Shown: piece by piece, positions 23,570 to 33,461 of the stretch
Layout: the number at the start of each line of letters is the position of its first letter
How positions within the stretch are numbered: the stretch's first letter is position 1
Position numbers and translations under genes: made by a program
Assembly: GCA_964462945.1 (NCBI GenBank)
Contig: CAYWZW010000020.1
Span: 1 to 64,000 of the forward strand
Direction: 5' to 3'
Origin: GCA-020343675 sp964462945
Lineage (GTDB): Bacteria > Planctomycetota > Phycisphaerae > Sedimentisphaerales > Anaerobacaceae
Length of the DNA stretch: 64,000 nucleotides
The notes under the pieces: model-generated
What the model was told of the DNA's origin: nothing
Databases searched by the model: none
Seen by the model: only the letters and a program-made list of their open reading frames with translations

Positions 23570-26226
23570 ATAAGAGTGTGATAGAAAAAATCCTGGAATC
23601 AAAAAAACGCCTCGCTGATGGTTTTGAGCTTGCCGACGGTGTGAGAAAGTCCGAGGAAGAAGGCGGCTGTGGCGTTGTCGGTTTTTGCTGCTCCGAGCCG
23701 GTCCCCGGAAGGCATATCTATGAGCCGTCCAGGCAGATGCATAACCGCGGCAACGGCAAGGGCGGCGGCATCGCGGCGGCAGGATTCCTGCCGGAGCAGC
23801 TTGGCGTCAGCGAAAAACTTCTAAACGAGTATTACATGCTCCACATTGCTCTGCTTGATTCGAACGTGCGCTGCGAGATGGAGCAGCGCTTCATTACTGC
23901 GAATTTCGACGTTGCGGCTTCGGGTAGGCTTGATACCGTCGATGATTGGCGCCGTGTTGCAGGGCTTGAAGTGAAGCCTCCCGCCGCATGGCGCTACTTC
24001 GTTCGCGTTAAGCCGGATGTTCTCGATTCTTTTGTCAGGGAAAATGACTTGGGCGAGCTTGACCGTGGTGACGCCGAAGACGAGTTCATAAACCAGAACA
24101 GTTTCAAGCTCAATCAGACCTATTACGCCTCCCTCGGTGAGCAGCGGGCATTTGTCCTCTCGCACGGCAAAAACATTATGATCCTCAAGGTCGTCGGCTA
24201 CGCGGAGGCTATCGTCAAGTACTATAAAATTGAAGACCTCCGCGCACACATATGGATCGCCCACCAGCGTTACCCGACAAAGGGACGCGTCTGGCATCCG
24301 GGCGGGGCTCATCCTTTCGCCGCTGTCAATATGGCGCTCGTCCATAACGGCGATTTCGCCAACTATCACTCCGTCTGCGAATACCTCAAACAGCGTCATA
24401 TTTACCCGCAGTTCCTCACTGATACCGAGGTCTCGGCGCTTCTGTTCGATCTTCTCGACCGAACGTATCGGTATCCTCTGGAATACATAATCGAAGCGAT
24501 GGCGCCCACGACCGAGCACGATTTTGACTGTCTCCCCAAGAAGAAGCAGCCGATATACAGAGCCATACAGGCCACTCACATACACGGTTCCCCTGATGGT
24601 CCGTGGTTCTTTATCATTGCCCGAAACATCGTTCGTGAGAACCGGTTTCAGTTATTAGGCATAACGGACACCGCGATGCTCAGACCCCAGGTATTTGCCT
24701 TCCTGGATGGCGATTTCCAGGTGGGGCTCATCGCGTCGGAAAAGCAGGCCATAGACGCTACCCTCCACAGTCTCTCACAACAGGATAAGCGGATCTGTCT
24801 GGTTGCCGACCGTTACTGGAATGCACGAGGAGGCAGCCACACGGATGGAGGGGCGTTCATATTCAATCTCGACAAGGATTCTACGGGCAGGATGCGGATG
24901 ACCTGCACTAACAAGTTCGGCATTCCTCCCCGTGCTCCCAAAGGAACCGAGCCGTGTGATTTCTCGGCTGATGTGGTCCTCTCATCTGAGTTACGCGATG
25001 TTGGAAGGGATATAGAACACTGGCTCGAGAGCGGGCAGACCGTCGCCCTTTACGAGTTCATCAGCCAAAACATCGGACGCTGGTCTTTTGGAGATATTCG
25101 CGCGGTGTGCGCCGGTGTTGCCGATCGAGCGATGGATCCCCAAAGGACGGCAGCAGCGATTGAGGCGCTCACTTTGTTAAATGACAGAAAATACTCGACG
25201 GATTCAAAAAAGACCAGCCATGTGATCCACATTGTGGGTGATGCACTGTATCGGCTGTTAAGGAGCATGCCCGGTCTTGGAACGGAGGAAAACGCCAGCA
25301 GTACACATCGTCTGGTCGGCTACGGAACGCGTGATACCCTCAGACCGCCACGACAGAATGAGACGACGCTTGTCATTGACGCCAGCCTTTTTCCGCCGGA
25401 AGGCGGCAATTGTGATGCGGCCCTGCTGGTGGATGCCTACGCAAAGGGCTGGCGGCATTTCATCTGTTTTGATTGTCGGGGTCAGAGATTCATTGGGTGT
25501 GGACTCGGCCCGGAAACAGACGACGTTACAATCGACGTGTACGGCAGTTCCGGGGATTATCTCGGCTCCGGTATTGACGGCCTGACGATCACGGTGCACG
25601 GCAATGCCCAGGACCAATTGGGACAGATTATAAAAAGAGGGAAAATGGTCATCCACGGAGACGTGGGCCAGACCTTCATGTATGGCGCCAAGGGCGGTCA
25701 TGTTTATGTCTTGGGTAACGCCGCAGGCCGGCCCCTCATCAACTCGGTGGGCAGGCCGAGGGTGGTCATCAATGGTACATGTCTGGATTTTCTCGCGGAG
25801 TCTTTCATGGCCGGCGATCCGTTACAAGACGGCGGCTTCGCCATTCTCAATGGCATCGAATTTGACGATGCCGGTCAAATAATCACGCGGCGGGAACCCT
25901 ATCCCGGCACCAACCTGTTCTCTCTGGCTTCCGGCGGCGCTATATATGTCCGCGACCCGCATAAGAATGTTGTCCCGCAACAGTTGAACGGCGGCGAGTT
26001 TACCGCACTGACTCAGCAGGACTGGGACTTGATACGACCCTACCTTGAAGAGAACGAAAGGCTCTTCGGCATCCGTGTCGATGAGCTACTGACCGTGGAC
26101 GGCCAGAGACGAATGCCCGAACGGGTCTATCGTAAAGTCCGTCCCATCCAGCTTCGGGCGCTCGCATCCGGTGCGTCAAGCGCTTCTCACGAGGACAAGA
26201 CCGTCGAAGCAATGGCTGAACATTGA
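23566..26226 (+). CDS. Glutamate synthase glutaminase domain fused to GXGXG domain
   Basis: 886 residues, GTG start overlapping the previous stop, GGAG eight bases upstream. Residues 35-430 are a class II glutamine amidotransferase: CGVVGF (candidate nucleophile Cys36), RYPTKGRVWHPGGAHPFA, MALVHNGDFANYHS, TDTEVSALLFDL. The Cys is preceded by about 35 residues, so a propeptide must be removed or the family differs. After a middle region, residues about 620-830 form the GXGXG beta-helix (GSSGDYLGSGIDGLTITVHG, GQTFMYGAKGGHVYVLGNAA). The FMN domain found between these in standard GltB is absent here and supplied by the preceding genes. The arrangement recalls split archaeal-type glutamate synthases and also N-methylglutamate synthase. 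Confidence 0.85.
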   Translation: MNKSVIEKILESKKRLADGFELADGVRKSEEEGGCGVVGFCCSEPVPGRHIYEPSRQMHNRGNGKGGGIAAAGFLPEQLGVSEKLLNEYYMLHIALLDSNVRCEMEQRFITANFDVAASGRLDTVDDWRRVAGLEVKPPAAWRYFVRVKPDVLDSFVRENDLGELDRGDAEDEFINQNSFKLNQTYYASLGEQRAFVLSHGKNIMILKVVGYAEAIVKYYKIEDLRAHIWIAHQRYPTKGRVWHPGGAHPFAAVNMALVHNGDFANYHSVCEYLKQRHIYPQFLTDTEVSALLFDLLDRTYRYPLEYIIEAMAPTTEHDFDCLPKKKQPIYRAIQATHIHGSPDGPWFFIIARNIVRENRFQLLGITDTAMLRPQVFAFLDGDFQVGLIASEKQAIDATLHSLSQQDKRICLVADRYWNARGGSHTDGGAFIFNLDKDSTGRMRMTCTNKFGIPPRAPKGTEPCDFSADVVLSSELRDVGRDIEHWLESGQTVALYEFISQNIGRWSFGDIRAVCAGVADRAMDPQRTAAAIEALTLLNDRKYSTDSKKTSHVIHIVGDALYRLLRSMPGLGTEENASSTHRLVGYGTRDTLRPPRQNETTLVIDASLFPPEGGNCDAALLVDAYAKGWRHFICFDCRGQRFIGCGLGPETDDVTIDVYGSSGDYLGSGIDGLTITVHGNAQDQLGQIIKRGKMVIHGDVGQTFMYGAKGGHVYVLGNAAGRPLINSVGRPRVVINGTCLDFLAESFMAGDPLQDGGFAILNGIEFDDAGQIITRREPYPGTNLFSLASGGAIYVRDPHKNVVPQQLNGGEFTALTQQDWDLIRPYLEENERLFGIRVDELLTVDGQRRMPERVYRKVRPIQLRALASGASSASHEDKTVEAMAEH

Positions 26227-26279
26227 TGGCACGAATTACAGAGCGATGGACGTCCGGTGAAGGGCATAAGGAGACTCGA

Positions 26280-26846
26280 ATGGCCATAACGGTCAAAAAA
26301 GGAAAGACTGAGGGTATCATCAACGCGGTGCAAGAAGCATCGGGAGTGGACGTGAGCATTTGCTTCCAATGCAAGAAGTGCACGAGCGGTTGTCCGGTGG
26401 CAAAACTGGTTACATGCCCCCCGTCTGAGATAATGCGCCGGCTTCATTTAGATGCCGGGGACGAATTGCTTGAAAGCGACATCCTCTGGATGTGCGTCTC
26501 GTGCGAGACGTGCTCGGCGCGGTGTCCGATGGGAATCGATGTGGCCGCCGTGATGGATACGTTGCGGCACCTTGCGTTGGAGAGGGGAGCATCGAAACAG
26601 GAAGGCAACGTACCTTTATTTAATCGGGCATTTCTAAAGACGGTTCAAATGTTCGGGCGAACGTATGATATTGCGATGATAGCCGCCTACAAGATCGGCT
26701 CGCTCAAACTCTTGGGTGATACTGAGAAATTCCCTTCGATGCTGAAGAAGCGGAAGATCGCATTGCTGCCTTCCCTGGAGGCAGACAGGAAGACGACAAA
26801 GCGCATCTTCAGAAAGGCCAAGGAGAAGAAGGAGACTGGGAAATGA
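26280..26846 (+). CDS. hdrC: Heterodisulfide reductase subunit C-like protein
   Basis: 188 residues from the ATG at 26280, which has AAGGAG six bases upstream. Two [4Fe-4S] motifs, CFQCKKCTSGCP and CVSCETCSARCP, spaced as in HdrC, then a basic C-terminal tail. Passes electrons from HdrA to HdrB. Its stop overlaps the hdrB start by 4 bp. Confidence 0.9.
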   Translation: MAITVKKGKTEGIINAVQEASGVDVSICFQCKKCTSGCPVAKLVTCPPSEIMRRLHLDAGDELLESDILWMCVSCETCSARCPMGIDVAAVMDTLRHLALERGASKQEGNVPLFNRAFLKTVQMFGRTYDIAMIAAYKIGSLKLLGDTEKFPSMLKKRKIALLPSLEADRKTTKRIFRKAKEKKETGK

Positions 26847-27715
26847 AATATGGTTATTTTCCAGGTTGCTCGGCCGAATCTACTGCGCGTGATATGCATG
26901 AGTCCACAATGGCGGTCTCAAAGGCTTTGGGGATCGAATTGATTGAGCCAAAGGGGTGGACTTGCTGCGGTGCGACAGCCGGCCATCAGACGGATCGGTT
27001 CCTCTCCGTGGCGCTTCCGGCGGCGAGTCTGACGAAGGTTAAAGACGACGGCCTGGATATGGTTGTCAGTTGTGCGGCGTGCTACAACCGGATGAAGGTC
27101 GCCAACCATGAGATACAGAGCATCGCCGAAATGCGCTACGGCGTGGGCATCGCCCTCGGGCGAGATTATGATGGTTCCGTGAAGGTGAGGCATTTCTTAG
27201 AAGTGCTTCTCGAAGATGTCGGGATCGAGAAGATAAGGGACTCGGCGAAGTATTCGCTGAACGGGGTGAAAGTTGCCTGCTATTACGGATGTCTGCTTGT
27301 TCGGCCGCCCGATGTGATGAAGTTTGACGATCCGGAGAATCCCACGTCACTGGATCGGCTGGTTGCAGCGCTTGGGGGCGAGAGTTTGGACTGGCCGCAT
27401 AAGGTTGAGTGTTGCGGCGGCGGGCTCTCCATGTCGCGCACGGACGTCGTGGTCAGCCTGACGGATTCAATATTGGAGATGGCTAAGGCCTCCGGAGCAC
27501 AGTGCATCACGGTGGCCTGCCCGATGTGCCAGATTAATCTGGATATGCGTCAGCTTGACATCCGCAAGCAAATGGGCAAGTCGTACGATATGCCGATCGT
27601 GTACATTACGCAGTTGATCGGATTGTGCATGGGCGTTTCGCCGAAAGAACTGGGCTTTGGCAAGCTGATGATTCCGGCCGAAACCGTGGTCAAAGCGGTT
27701 GGGAGTGTTACTTGA
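26843..27715 (+). CDS. hdrB: Heterodisulfide reductase subunit B-like protein
   Basis: 290 residues. Two CCG domains: the first has PGCSAEST, WTCCGATAG and CAACYN; the second has CYYGCLLVRP, VECCGGGLSM and CPMCQIN. In methanogens these domains bind noncubane [4Fe-4S] clusters that reduce the heterodisulfide. In bacterial Met/Hdr complexes the true substrate is unknown, and no coenzyme M or B is expected here. Follows hdrC without a gap. Confidence 0.92.
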   Translation: MKYGYFPGCSAESTARDMHESTMAVSKALGIELIEPKGWTCCGATAGHQTDRFLSVALPAASLTKVKDDGLDMVVSCAACYNRMKVANHEIQSIAEMRYGVGIALGRDYDGSVKVRHFLEVLLEDVGIEKIRDSAKYSLNGVKVACYYGCLLVRPPDVMKFDDPENPTSLDRLVAALGGESLDWPHKVECCGGGLSMSRTDVVVSLTDSILEMAKASGAQCITVACPMCQINLDMRQLDIRKQMGKSYDMPIVYITQLIGLCMGVSPKELGFGKLMIPAETVVKAVGSVT

Positions 27716-27758
27716 CGGTCGGTGTTGCAGAACGCCGTAGCAAAATAAGTCAGCTATT

Positions 27759-30700
27759 ATGGATAAAGATGATAAGAAAAAAATTGGCGCGGTGCTTGTT
27801 CAGGGCGGGGGCATTGCAGGTGTCCAGGCATCACTTGATTTAGCCAACTCCGGCTTCAAGGTCTATCTTGTCGAACGAGATGCTGCGATAGGCGGCATGA
27901 TGTCACATTTGGACAAGACGTTTCCAACCGGTGATTGTGCCACCTGTATTGTTTCACCCAAGCTTGTCGAATGTGCGCGCAACCTAAATATCAAGATACT
28001 CACCCTCTCGGAATTGCGATATTTGGAAGGCGAGCCCGGCAATTTTACGGCCACTGTCAAGCGATATCCCCGGTACGTGGACGAGGACAAGTGCTCCGGC
28101 TGTAGTGAATGTACGCAGGCGTGCCCGGTAGATGTGCCGGACTACTTCGACCGAAATATGGGTACTCGCAAGGCCATTGCCAAGCATTATGCACAGGCGA
28201 CTCCGAATATCTTTGGTATCCTCAAAAACGGTCATGCACCATGCAAGACATCCTGTCCGGCCAATATTAATGTGCAGGGCTACGTCCAGCTTATCAAGAA
28301 GGGTGAATATCTCCGGGCAGTCGAGTTGATACGGGGCCGGAATCCGCTCTCGGCGATTTGCGGGCGTGTGTGTACTCATCCGTGTGAGGCCGCCTGTACG
28401 CGAGCCAACGTGGATGATCCGATTGCGATACGGTTGCTCAAACGTTTTGCGTCGGACAAAGAAATGGAGATGCTCGAAGCGGGCGAAATCTCTCTGCCGA
28501 AAGAGAAGAAGCCTGCCAAGGATGCTAAGAAGGTTGCTGTGATCGGCGGCGGGCCAGCAGGTCTGACGGCGGCTGATGACCTGGCGGGCAAAGGCTTTGC
28601 CGTGACGGTGTACGAAGCAATGCCGGCCGGTGGCGGCATGCTCCGTTGGGGTATTCCGGAGTACAGGCTTCCGAAGAAAGTGCTGGACCATGAAATTGAG
28701 CTAATCCGGCGTAAGGGCGTGAGCTTTGAATATAACTGTCGGATCGGACGTGATATAAAGATTGAGAAGCTGAGTGAAGAGTACGACGCAGTGTTCGTGA
28801 GTGTTGGCGTCCAGAAGGGCCGTCCGCTTGGTATCGAGGGCGAGGGCAACGCTGGTGTCATACAGGGAGTGGAGTTTTTAAGGCAGGCGGCTTCGGACGA
28901 CAAACCCGAAGTGAAAGAGAGAGTCGTTGTCATCGGAGGCGGCAACGTTGCCGTTGACGTGGCGAGAACGGCGTTGCGGCTTGGAGCCAAGAGCGTCGAG
29001 CTGGTGTGCCTGGAGCAGCGTAACGAGATGCCCGCGTATCCGGAGGAGATCGAGGCGACTATAGCCGAGGGGATCAAAATCCTTAACGGTTGGGGACCTC
29101 GTATGATCTTAGGGAACGGATCCGTGACGGGCATTGAGCTCAAGCGCTGTACCAGCGTGTTTGGCTATGACGGTCGGTTCAATCCGCGTTTCGCCGAGAA
29201 CGACCGGAAAACGCTTGGAACGGATCAGATCATTATTGCGATCGGGCAGCAAAATGACGATGCGCTGCTCGAACATCTGGGGGTGCAGGTTGAACACGGG
29301 CGTATCAAGGCGGACCCGCTTACGCTGGAGACTTCCGTGCAGGGCGTGTTTGCAGGTGGAGACACCGTTTCAGGCCCTGCTTCGATCATTGAAGCCGTGG
29401 GAGCCGGAAAAAGGGCGGCTGAGTCCATCGAGCGCTATCTGAACGGCGGGGACATGCGCACGAATCGTTTCGATGATACGATCAAGTCGATTCCGGAGGG
29501 GTTGCTGCCGCAGGCGGACAAGGTCGAGAAAAAGGCGAGGAGAACAGCCAGGGAGCTCCCTGTCGCCCTGCGTCAGGGGAACTTCAGGGAGGTCGAGCTG
29601 TGTTTTGCCGAAGAAGACGCAATGGCCGAAGCCGAGCGCTGTCTGAACTGTGCGCTGTGCTCGGAATGTGGTGAGTGCGTGCGAGCCTGCGAGCAGAAGG
29701 CCATAGATCATAATATGACCGAGCAAACAGTCGATCTTAAGGTAGGCTCGGTGGTGCTGACGACGGGCTTCGACGAGTTCGACGCAAGCCGCAAAGGCGA
29801 GTTTGGCTGGGGACGTTATCCGAACGTCGTCACAAGCGTTCAGTTCGAGCGCATGCTTTCGGCAGCGGGTCCTTTCGAGGGACACGTGCTTCGCCTCTCG
29901 GATGGCCGGCAAGCCAGGAGCATCGCCTGGATACAGTGTGTCGGCTCGCGCGATTCGAGCTGCGGCAACGAATACTGCTCGTCTATATGCTGCATGGCCT
30001 CGACCAAACAAGCGATGGTCGCAGCCGATCACGTGGACGGGATGGATGCAACAATCTTCTACATGGATATCCGGGCACACGGGAAAGATTTTGACCTGTA
30101 CTACGAGCGAGCCAAAGCCATGGAAGGCATTCATTACGTCAAGAGCATCCCTTCTCGGATCGTTCAAATGCCTGGAACCAACAATCTCCGTGTGCGTTTC
30201 ATGGACGAAGACGGCGAGCTGAAGGAGCAAGAGTTTGACCTTGTAGTGCTCTCCGTTGGAATGGAGCCTTCCGCGTCCGCTATTGAACGTGCCACAGCGA
30301 TCGGGGTAGAGCTGAATGACTACAGCTTCTGTGCCACGGACCGCTTTTCGCCGCTGGTGACTTCCAGACCGGGCGTCTTTGTGGGCGGCGCCTTCCAGGA
30401 ACCCAAGGACATTCCCGAAACGGTAACTCAGGCAAGCGCCGCAGCCTCAATGTCCATGGAATTGCTCGCCTCGGCTCGAAACTCTCTTGTGACAAAGAAG
30501 AGCTATCCCGACGAGCATGACGTTACCGACGAGGAGCCGAGGATCGGCGTGTTCGTCTGTCACTGTGGAATGAATATCGCTTCGGTTGTGGATGTCGAAC
30601 GTGTCGTCGAAAGCGTTAAGCATCAACCTGGCGTCGTTACTGCAACACACACCATGTTCACCTGTTCCGACACGAGCTTGTCTAATATTAAGGACACAAT

Positions 30701-32240
30701 ACGCGAGCATCGACTTAATCGAGTTGTTGTAGCCTCATGCACCCCGCGGACGCATGAGCCGTTGTTTCGTGAAACGTTGCGTGAGGCCGGCTTGAATCCA
30801 TACTTGTTTGAGCTGGCCAATATCAGGGATCAATGTTCCTGGGTTCATTCTGGTGAGCCGGAGGCGGCAACCGAAAAGGCTACAGAGCTTGTGAAGATGG
30901 CGATTGCCCGTGCTCATTACCTGTCTGCTTTGGAAGGGAGCACTCTGGCGGTCGATCAGACGGGCCTTGTGATCGGGGGAGGTCTCACTGGAATGACGGC
31001 TGTGTTGGCGCTGGCGGATCAGGGATTCCCGGTTCATCTTGTAGAATCATCTGGCCGGCTGGGCGGGAATTTGCACGATATATACAAAACGCTGGAGGGT
31101 GCCGGTGTCTGTGAGTTCACCGAGGCTCTAATAAGCCGTGTGATGAATCATCCGAACATTGAACTCTATCTTGATACTCATGTTAAGGGTGTTTCTGGTC
31201 ATATAGGCAAGTTCAAAACGACGCTTTCGCATAATGGCAAAAATCGCGAGGTCTCCAGCGGCGCTATCATCGTGGCGACCGGAGCGAAGCCGGCCGAGAC
31301 ATCGCAATACTTGCACGGCAAGAACCAGGCCGTTCTAACCCAGGTCGAGCTTGAGAAGAAGCTATGGGCCAACGAGTACTGGGCCGACGGCAGGAATGTT
31401 GTGATGATCCAGTGTGTCGGGTCACGAAATGATGAGCGGCCTTATTGCAGCAGGATTTGTTGTTCGATGGCGATCAAGAATGCTCTCGCCATCAAGAAGC
31501 AGGCTCCCAACGCAAATGTGTACGTGCTATATCGTGACATTCGGACGTACGGTTTCCGGGAGATATACTATAAAAAGGCACGTCAGGCGGGAGTCGTGTT
31601 CATCCGCTATGCGCAGGATGCGCCGCCGGAGGTTTCGGATACTAACGGTCTTGTGGTCGACCTGAAAAGCCCGGACTTCCCGGAACCGATTAAGATTGAA
31701 GCTGATACCGTTGTCTTGAGTACGGGTATCGAGACGGATCGCGAGAATAACCGCCGAATCTCGGATATGCTGAAGGTGCCCCTGAATGCGGACGGCTTCT
31801 ACGTTGAGGCTCATATGAAGCTGCGGCCGGTGGATTTTGCGACGGAAGGCATTTATCTTTGTGGTTTGGCGCATTCGCCGAAGTTCATCGATGAGAATAT
31901 TTCACAAGCGCGCGCCGCAGCGGCTCGCGCTGCAACGGTCTTGTCAAAAACACACCTCGATGTCAGTGCCCAGGTCTCTTATGTGAATCAAGAAAAATGT
32001 ATTTCCTGTATGACGTGTGTGACCGTCTGCCCGTACAGCGCGCCGTTCTGCAATAAGGACGGTAAGGGACAGATTGAAGCCGCCAAGTGTATGGGATGCG
32101 GCATTTGTGTCGCGGAGTGTCCGGCCAGAGCCATACAACTGCATCACTTCGAGACGGACCAGTTTCAAGTCATGATTCAGGCATTATTCGCAAATGAAAT
32201 CAACACACCAGCAGAAGCATCCGCTGAGGTAACGGCATAA
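27759..32240 (+). CDS. hdrA: Giant HdrA: two HdrA modules with an inserted GltD-type NAD(P)H module
   Basis: 1493 residues. Module 1 starts with an FAD site (VQGGGIAGVQASLDLANSG) and CATCIVSPKLVECAR, then CSGCSECTQACP. Residues about 160-570 are a GltD-like insert: CKTSCPANINVQGYV, CGRVCTHPCEAAC, FAD site VAVIGGGPAGLTAADDLAG and NAD(P) site VVVIGGGNVAVDVARTA. A Cys-rich segment (CLNCALCSECGECVRAC) leads into the remaining module-1 flavoprotein part with CVGSRDSSCGNEYCSSICC. Module 2 (about 950-1490) repeats this: GVFVCHCGMNIASVVDV, VIGGGLTGMTAVLALADQG, CVGSRNDERPYCSRICC and two C-terminal ferredoxin motifs (CISCMTCVTVCP, CMGCGICVAECP). HdrA flavins bifurcate or confurcate electrons; the insert offers a pyridine-nucleotide entry, so the protein could join NAD(P)H, ferredoxin and the MetF/Glt partners. 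Confidence 0.92.
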   Translation: MDKDDKKKIGAVLVQGGGIAGVQASLDLANSGFKVYLVERDAAIGGMMSHLDKTFPTGDCATCIVSPKLVECARNLNIKILTLSELRYLEGEPGNFTATVKRYPRYVDEDKCSGCSECTQACPVDVPDYFDRNMGTRKAIAKHYAQATPNIFGILKNGHAPCKTSCPANINVQGYVQLIKKGEYLRAVELIRGRNPLSAICGRVCTHPCEAACTRANVDDPIAIRLLKRFASDKEMEMLEAGEISLPKEKKPAKDAKKVAVIGGGPAGLTAADDLAGKGFAVTVYEAMPAGGGMLRWGIPEYRLPKKVLDHEIELIRRKGVSFEYNCRIGRDIKIEKLSEEYDAVFVSVGVQKGRPLGIEGEGNAGVIQGVEFLRQAASDDKPEVKERVVVIGGGNVAVDVARTALRLGAKSVELVCLEQRNEMPAYPEEIEATIAEGIKILNGWGPRMILGNGSVTGIELKRCTSVFGYDGRFNPRFAENDRKTLGTDQIIIAIGQQNDDALLEHLGVQVEHGRIKADPLTLETSVQGVFAGGDTVSGPASIIEAVGAGKRAAESIERYLNGGDMRTNRFDDTIKSIPEGLLPQADKVEKKARRTARELPVALRQGNFREVELCFAEEDAMAEAERCLNCALCSECGECVRACEQKAIDHNMTEQTVDLKVGSVVLTTGFDEFDASRKGEFGWGRYPNVVTSVQFERMLSAAGPFEGHVLRLSDGRQARSIAWIQCVGSRDSSCGNEYCSSICCMASTKQAMVAADHVDGMDATIFYMDIRAHGKDFDLYYERAKAMEGIHYVKSIPSRIVQMPGTNNLRVRFMDEDGELKEQEFDLVVLSVGMEPSASAIERATAIGVELNDYSFCATDRFSPLVTSRPGVFVGGAFQEPKDIPETVTQASAAASMSMELLASARNSLVTKKSYPDEHDVTDEEPRIGVFVCHCGMNIASVVDVERVVESVKHQPGVVTATHTMFTCSDTSLSNIKDTIREHRLNRVVVASCTPRTHEPLFRETLREAGLNPYLFELANIRDQCSWVHSGEPEAATEKATELVKMAIARAHYLSALEGSTLAVDQTGLVIGGGLTGMTAVLALADQGFPVHLVESSGRLGGNLHDIYKTLEGAGVCEFTEALISRVMNHPNIELYLDTHVKGVSGHIGKFKTTLSHNGKNREVSSGAIIVATGAKPAETSQYLHGKNQAVLTQVELEKKLWANEYWADGRNVVMIQCVGSRNDERPYCSRICCSMAIKNALAIKKQAPNANVYVLYRDIRTYGFREIYYKKARQAGVVFIRYAQDAPPEVSDTNGLVVDLKSPDFPEPIKIEADTVVLSTGIETDRENNRRISDMLKVPLNADGFYVEAHMKLRPVDFATEGIYLCGLAHSPKFIDENISQARAAAARAATVLSKTHLDVSAQVSYVNQEKCISCMTCVTVCPYSAPFCNKDGKGQIEAAKCMGCGICVAECPARAIQLHHFETDQFQVMIQALFANEINTPAEASAEVTA

Positions 32241-32261
32241 TGAAGCGGTCGCCGGGAAAAA

Positions 32262-32726
32262 ATGGGGAAAGAAGGTATGAAATCGACGGCCTTTGAGCCA
32301 AAGATATTGGCCTTTTGCTGTCATTATTGCGCGTACTCGTCCGCAGATTTGGCCGGTTCCATGCGTATCCAATATCCTTCCAATGTGCGCATTATCCGCA
32401 CACCCTGCACGGGAAGACTTGAGGCGGAGTATTTCATGAAAGCCATCGAGAATGGGGCGGACGGTGTTCTGGTAGCCGGCTGCCTCGAGGGCGGCTGCCA
32501 TTTCATCGAAGGTAACCTCTGCGCAAAACGCCGGGTCAATTACATTAGAGAGATGCTGGCGGAAATTGGATTGGACAAAGAGCGTCTGCGAATGGTCAAC
32601 GTGTCCGCAGCAATGGCACGTCCTTTGGCCGATATCATCATCGATATGACCGAAACCGTTCGCAAGCTGGGCCCCAATCCGTTAGGACAAAACGAGACCT
32701 CGAGAGAGCTGGAGACAGTTTCATGA
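32262..32726 (+). CDS. mvhD: MvhD-like electron-transfer subunit, canonical copy
   Basis: 154 residues (a start at the ATG 15 bp downstream is also possible; neither has a strong ribosome binding site). Cysteines as in MvhD: LAFCCHYCAYSSADLAG, IIRTPCTGRLE, VAGCLEGGCHFIEGN. It binds a [2Fe-2S] cluster and docks to HdrA. It overlaps metV by 4 bp, the same neighbour relation as in acetogen Met clusters. Confidence 0.92.
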   Translation: MGKEGMKSTAFEPKILAFCCHYCAYSSADLAGSMRIQYPSNVRIIRTPCTGRLEAEYFMKAIENGADGVLVAGCLEGGCHFIEGNLCAKRRVNYIREMLAEIGLDKERLRMVNVSAAMARPLADIIIDMTETVRKLGPNPLGQNETSRELETVS

Positions 32727-33391
32727 TTGTTGCAGAAAGAAAGAAGATACCCGAACTCATGGAAATCGTTCAACAGCATAAGAAAATCCTTATGCTGGGG
32801 TGCGGGACGTGTGTTACCGTGTGTCTCGCCGGTGGTGAACGTGAAGTCAGCATCATTGCCTCTGCTTTGCGAATGGCTTCGAGGATTGCAGGGCAGCCAC
32901 TTCAAGTTGAAGAGTTCATAATAGAGCGCCAGTGCGATAACGTATTCATCGAGAAAGCCGCTGAGGCAATCGAAAGGAACGACGCCGTTCTTTCACTCGG
33001 CTGTGGCGCGGGAGTTCAGGCGATAGCCGAGCGTTACCACCAGAAGCCGGTTTACGCGGGGCTCAATACGGCATTCATCGGTATTCTGGAGGAAAGGGGG
33101 GTCTGGACGGAGAAATGCGCCGCTTGCGGCCAGTGCGTGTTGAGCGAGTACGGCGGCATTTGTCCCCTCACTCGCTGTGCCAAGAAGCTGCTCAATGGCC
33201 CCTGCGGCGGCTCAAGAGAGGACCGCTGTGAGATTCGGTCAGACAGGAAGTGCGCCTGGCAGCTCATATACCAGCGTCTCAAGGACATCGGCCAGATCGA
33301 CAGGCTCAAGAAGATCACACCCCCTAAGAATTGGAACGCCAATCGCGATGGCGGATACAGAGTGATCATACGCGAAGACCACAGAATTTGA
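32723..33391 (+). CDS. metV: MetV, zinc/iron-sulfur subunit of methylenetetrahydrofolate reductase
   Basis: 222 residues. Matches the MTHFR C-terminal-domain family that forms MetV in acetogens: LGCGTCVTVCLAGGEREV near the N-terminus, LSLGCGAGVQAIAERY, then CAACGQCVLSEYGGICPLTR and NGPCGGSREDRCE. It binds MetF and carries clusters that bring electrons to its flavin. Last intact gene of the met/hdr/glt cluster. Confidence 0.92.
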   Translation: MIVAERKKIPELMEIVQQHKKILMLGCGTCVTVCLAGGEREVSIIASALRMASRIAGQPLQVEEFIIERQCDNVFIEKAAEAIERNDAVLSLGCGAGVQAIAERYHQKPVYAGLNTAFIGILEERGVWTEKCAACGQCVLSEYGGICPLTRCAKKLLNGPCGGSREDRCEIRSDRKCAWQLIYQRLKDIGQIDRLKKITPPKNWNANRDGGYRVIIREDHRI

Positions 33392-33461
33392 CCGTCTGAG
33401 CGAAATTTCTCGATATGGCTCACCGGTATTTCTGGCTCCATTGTTGCCTAAGAGGTGTTTG

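Noticed and set aside
20614..26226. GltB-type genes considered as a complete ordinary NADPH-glutamate synthase
   Set aside because: The domains are split and shuffled, one FMN paralogue is eroded, and the stand-alone gltD is broken, so a standard GltBD enzyme cannot be assumed.
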